Shown: piece by piece, positions 4,749-7,049 of the stretch | How the letters are laid out: the number at the start of each line of letters is the position of its first letter | Position numbering within the stretch: position 1 is the first letter of the stretch | Source of the DNA: Candidatus Atribacteria bacterium 1244-E10-H5-B2 | GTDB lineage: Bacteria; Atribacterota; JS1; SB-45; 34-128 | Assembly: GCA_003575245.1 (NCBI GenBank) | Contig: NMQN01000626.1 | Location: 1 to 7,049, forward strand | Direction: 5' to 3' | Length of the DNA stretch: 7,049 nucleotides | Program-made: the position numbers and the translations under genes | The notes under the pieces: generated by a model | Database searches by the model: none | The model's input: the letters and a program-made list of their open reading frames with translations, nothing else | What the model was told of the DNA's origin: nothing

Positions 4749-6013
4749 ATGTTAATATACAGATTTCAAAAAAAGTCTTTAATAAAATTTATATACCTTA
4801 CCTAGAAAACGTTATCAGAACACAAATATTTTTCGGTGGCAGCTCTGCTGGGAAATCCGTATTCATAGCTCAAAGATGTGTAATAGATGTTTTAGAGAAT
4901 GAAAGGAATTATTTAATAATTAGGAATACGGCAAATACCTTGCGGACATCAGTATTCAATGAGATCAGAAGGATCATTTTATCATTCGGATTAGTGAAAT
5001 TATTCAAGATAAACAAAACGGAAATGACCATAACCTGTATTACCGGATATCAAATCCTTTTTAGGGGGTTGGATGATGCGGAGAAACTTAAATCGATAAT
5101 CCCGGAAAAAGGGGTCATTACCGATATCCTGATAGAAGAGGCAACCGAGACAAAAAGGGATGATATCAAACAATTATATAAAAGATTAAGAGGTCTTACA
5201 GGGGGTAAACATAAAATCGCAAAACGTCTGACTATGGCCTTCAATCCTATTATCCGGACTCACTGGATATTCAAAGAATATTTTAAGAATTGGGTAGAAG
5301 GTGAGACTGAATATCATGATGGAAGATTATCGATTCTGAAGACAACCTATAAAGACAATAGATTCCTAGAACAGGATGATATTGATGAGCTGGAGAATGA
5401 GCAGGATCCTTATTACCGGGATGTCTATACTTTAGGGAATTGGGGAATCTTAGGGGATTTAATCTTCACCAATTGGAAGATTGAGGATCTTTCAAAGATT
5501 AAAAATACATTTGGGGCCTATTATAACGGTCTGGACTTTGGTTTCAGTAATGACCCTAGTGCGGCAGGGCGACAGGCCATAAAGGGGAAAGTACTTTATA
5601 TCCTGCAGGAGTTATTATACGAGAAGGGACTGACAAATGATGTTATAGCAGGGAGGTTAAAGCCGGCTATCGGCAAGGAATATATCCGATGCGATTCCTC
5701 TGAGCCGAAATCGATAGCGGAATTGAGGGGCTATGGGATTGAAGCTTTAGCTGCTAGGAAGGGACCGGGAAGCGTTAATTTCGGGATTCAGTATCTAAAG
5801 CAATTTAATATTATAATCGACCGAAAATGTCAGAATGCAATCAACGAGATTCAATTATATCAATGGAAAAAGGATAAGGATGGCAATGTTATCAATGTGC
5901 CGGTGGACAAATTTAATCACTTTATGGACCAGGTTCGCTATGCCCTTAACGACCGGATCTATGAGAGGGAAGAAGAAAAACCTTATACTGCTGAGGAAAT
6001 AGGGATATTTTAA
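4745..6013 (+). CDS. terL: Phage terminase large subunit (PBSX-type ATPase and nuclease)
   Basis: This 422-residue protein is the motor and cutting subunit of DNA packaging, acting at the portal vertex of the empty head. The N-terminal ATPase shows Walker A GGSSAGKS at 31-38 and Walker B DILIEEATE at 127-135, with the catalytic Glu in the EE pair, followed by MAFNP at 164-168. The C-terminal RNase H-like nuclease shows GLDFGFSNDPSA at 262-273 (Asp264), RCDSSEPKS at 315-323 (Asp317) and MDQVRYAL at 394-401 (Asp395), the expected three acidic metal ligands. Length and motif spacing match complete PBSX/SPP1-type large terminases, so the gene looks intact and active. It starts inside the stop of the small-subunit gene with only a weak ribosome binding site, implying translational coupling. 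The portal gene follows after 65 bases. Confidence 0.95.
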   Translation: MNVNIQISKKVFNKIYIPYLENVIRTQIFFGGSSAGKSVFIAQRCVIDVLENERNYLIIRNTANTLRTSVFNEIRRIILSFGLVKLFKINKTEMTITCITGYQILFRGLDDAEKLKSIIPEKGVITDILIEEATETKRDDIKQLYKRLRGLTGGKHKIAKRLTMAFNPIIRTHWIFKEYFKNWVEGETEYHDGRLSILKTTYKDNRFLEQDDIDELENEQDPYYRDVYTLGNWGILGDLIFTNWKIEDLSKIKNTFGAYYNGLDFGFSNDPSAAGRQAIKGKVLYILQELLYEKGLTNDVIAGRLKPAIGKEYIRCDSSEPKSIAELRGYGIEALAARKGPGSVNFGIQYLKQFNIIIDRKCQNAINEIQLYQWKKDKDGNVINVPVDKFNHFMDQVRYALNDRIYEREEEKPYTAEEIGIF

Positions 6014-6065
6014 GATTAAATAAACTAAGGGACCTATAACGGGTATTATGTAAAGTAAATAAATG

Positions 6066-6072
6066 AAAGGAG
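6066..6072 (+). promoter_or_regulatory. Ribosome binding site of the portal gene
   Basis: AAAGGAG lies 6 bases before the ATG at 6079 and sets the start of the portal gene. The rest of the 6014-6078 gap shows no clear promoter or terminator. Confidence 0.82.
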
Positions 6073-6078
6073 TTTATC

Positions 6079-7049
6079 ATGAATATAAAAGAGATTTTAG
6101 AAAAGTATGAAAGCGATTTTTCGAAATTAACTACCATTCTATGTAAAGACCCGGTAGAGCGAAAAGTCGAGGATTACAAAAAGCAGTACGAAGGGGAACA
6201 TGACATCCTCGATAGGCCAGTAAAGACAATTGGGAAAGGAGCAACGTCAAAGGTAGTTCCCCAGGCTAAGTTGGTTATCCGATATCAAAAGAAAATTGTT
6301 AATATGGCAGTATCCTTCTTATTCGGTGAACCTGCCAAGGTAATATTAGACAACAAAGAGGACAAATACCAGGAAACCTTTGATCTGATAAATAACGTCT
6401 GGGATAAAAACAAGTTAGATTATTTCAATAAAAAGTTGGCACGCCGGCTATTTGTGGAAACGAAGGTGGCCGAGCTCTGGTATGTAATAATTGATAGCGA
6501 TAATGTAAAACATATCAAGGTAGCTCTGTTATGTAATCAAAATGGTGATGAGATATATGCCCACTTTGACAATAACGGCGATCTGGATGCCTTCACGAGA
6601 AGGTATAAACTATTAGAAAAAGATGAAAAGACTTATGAGCATATAGACATTTATACTGCTGAAAATTCTTTTTACGGGATAAAAAAGGAAACCTGGAAAG
6701 TAGAAAAGAAAGAGAATCTATATAAGAAGATTCCGGTAATATATTATGAGCAAGCCGAGCCAGAATGGGCAAGTGTGCAGAGTGAGATTGATAGAATAGA
6801 AATGCTGGTCTCAAAATCGGCAGACACCAACGATTATTTTGGTTCGCCCACATTGAAGATCAAAGGGAAGATAAGCAATCCACCGGAAAAGGGAGAGGTG
6901 GGTAAAATGTTACGGTTTACCGGGGAAGCCGGGCCTGAAGGCAAAACAGAATATGGAGATGCAGAATACTTAACTTGGGAACATGTACCGGAAGCCATGA
7001 AATTAGAGTATGAGAATCTAAAAGATATTATTTATTCTATAACCTCGAC
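6079..7049 (+). CDS. Phage portal protein, SPP1 gp6-like (3' end beyond window)
   Basis: The first 323 codons of a portal protein are present with no stop before the window edge. Portal proteins form the dodecameric ring at one head vertex through which the terminase drives DNA. Family features of the SPP1 gp6-like group are visible. The N-terminal YQKKIVNMAVSFLFGEPAKV (69-88) is the conserved helix ending in a G-E/D-P turn. RRLFVETKVAELWYVIID (122-139) is the core strand and helix region, and SEIDRIEMLVSKSADTNDYF (235-254) is the stem-region helix ending in the typical NDYF, followed by SPTLKIKG. Family members usually run to about 430-500 residues, so roughly a quarter to a third is missing. 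The start is supported by AAAGGAG at 6066-6072. Its position directly after the large terminase is the standard head-module order. Confidence 0.92.
   Translation, partial: MNIKEILEKYESDFSKLTTILCKDPVERKVEDYKKQYEGEHDILDRPVKTIGKGATSKVVPQAKLVIRYQKKIVNMAVSFLFGEPAKVILDNKEDKYQETFDLINNVWDKNKLDYFNKKLARRLFVETKVAELWYVIIDSDNVKHIKVALLCNQNGDEIYAHFDNNGDLDAFTRRYKLLEKDEKTYEHIDIYTAENSFYGIKKETWKVEKKENLYKKIPVIYYEQAEPEWASVQSEIDRIEMLVSKSADTNDYFGSPTLKIKGKISNPPEKGEVGKMLRFTGEAGPEGKTEYGDAEYLTWEHVPEAMKLEYENLKDIIYSITS

Noticed and set aside
5050..5244. Minus-strand 64-aa reading frame inside the large terminase gene
   Set aside because: It is antisense to well-defined terminase motifs, with no supporting signals.
5946..6137. 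Minus-strand 63-aa reading frame across the terminase-portal gap
   Set aside because: It overlaps the ends of two clear genes in antisense, has no ribosome binding site and shows no family resemblance.
6593..6853. Minus-strand 86-aa reading frame inside the portal gene
   Set aside because: It is antisense to conserved portal sequence, including the NDYF region.
1..7049. CRISPR array, tRNA or insertion sequence
   Set aside because: No regularly spaced repeats, cloverleaf-like sequence, transposase motifs or terminal inverted repeats were seen on either strand.

Overview
The window is a piece of a tailed bacteriophage or prophage (Caudoviricetes). All convincing genes lie on the + strand, packed end to end with short gaps or ATGA stop/start overlaps. 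The DNA is AT-rich, with frequent AGA/AGG arginine and ATA isoleucine codons and strong AGGAGG-type ribosome binding sites. This fits a low-GC bacterial host such as a Clostridia-like or uncultured anaerobic lineage, but the sequence does not identify the host. There is no integrase, tRNA, att site or clear host gene, so prophage and free phage cannot be told apart.

Layout. (1) 1-1400 is a cluster of small accessory genes: two short basic/charged proteins, a 50-aa single-pass membrane protein, a PD-(D/E)XK-type nuclease, a 59-aa four-cysteine protein resembling phage Mu Com, and a 49-aa protein of unknown function. (2) 1401-1505 is a non-coding leader with a good intrinsic-terminator hairpin that ends only 11 bases before the next start codon. 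(3) 1506-4340 holds two DNA methyltransferase genes. The first is an intact beta-order (DPPY first, AdoMet-binding motif last) enzyme with a four-cysteine insert. The second is a ParB-like-domain/methyltransferase fusion whose reading frame is broken twice, each time needing a -1 change. (4) 4341-4406 is an A-rich gap with short direct repeats. (5) 4407-7049 is the start of the packaging/head module: small terminase, large terminase (ATPase plus nuclease) and a portal protein cut by the window edge.

How they may work together. The terminase subunits and portal form the DNA packaging motor. The methyltransferases probably modify phage DNA before packaging, for example against host restriction; that role is inferred from context. 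The most interesting region is the Com-like protein followed by a leader hairpin and a methyltransferase. In phage Mu, Com is an RNA-binding zinc-finger protein that controls translation of the DNA-modification gene mom, so this arrangement could be an analogous control module. The second methyltransferase is either a recent pseudogene, a product of sequencing indels, or partly rescued by frameshifting: its second break falls exactly on a canonical A AAA AAC slippery heptamer.
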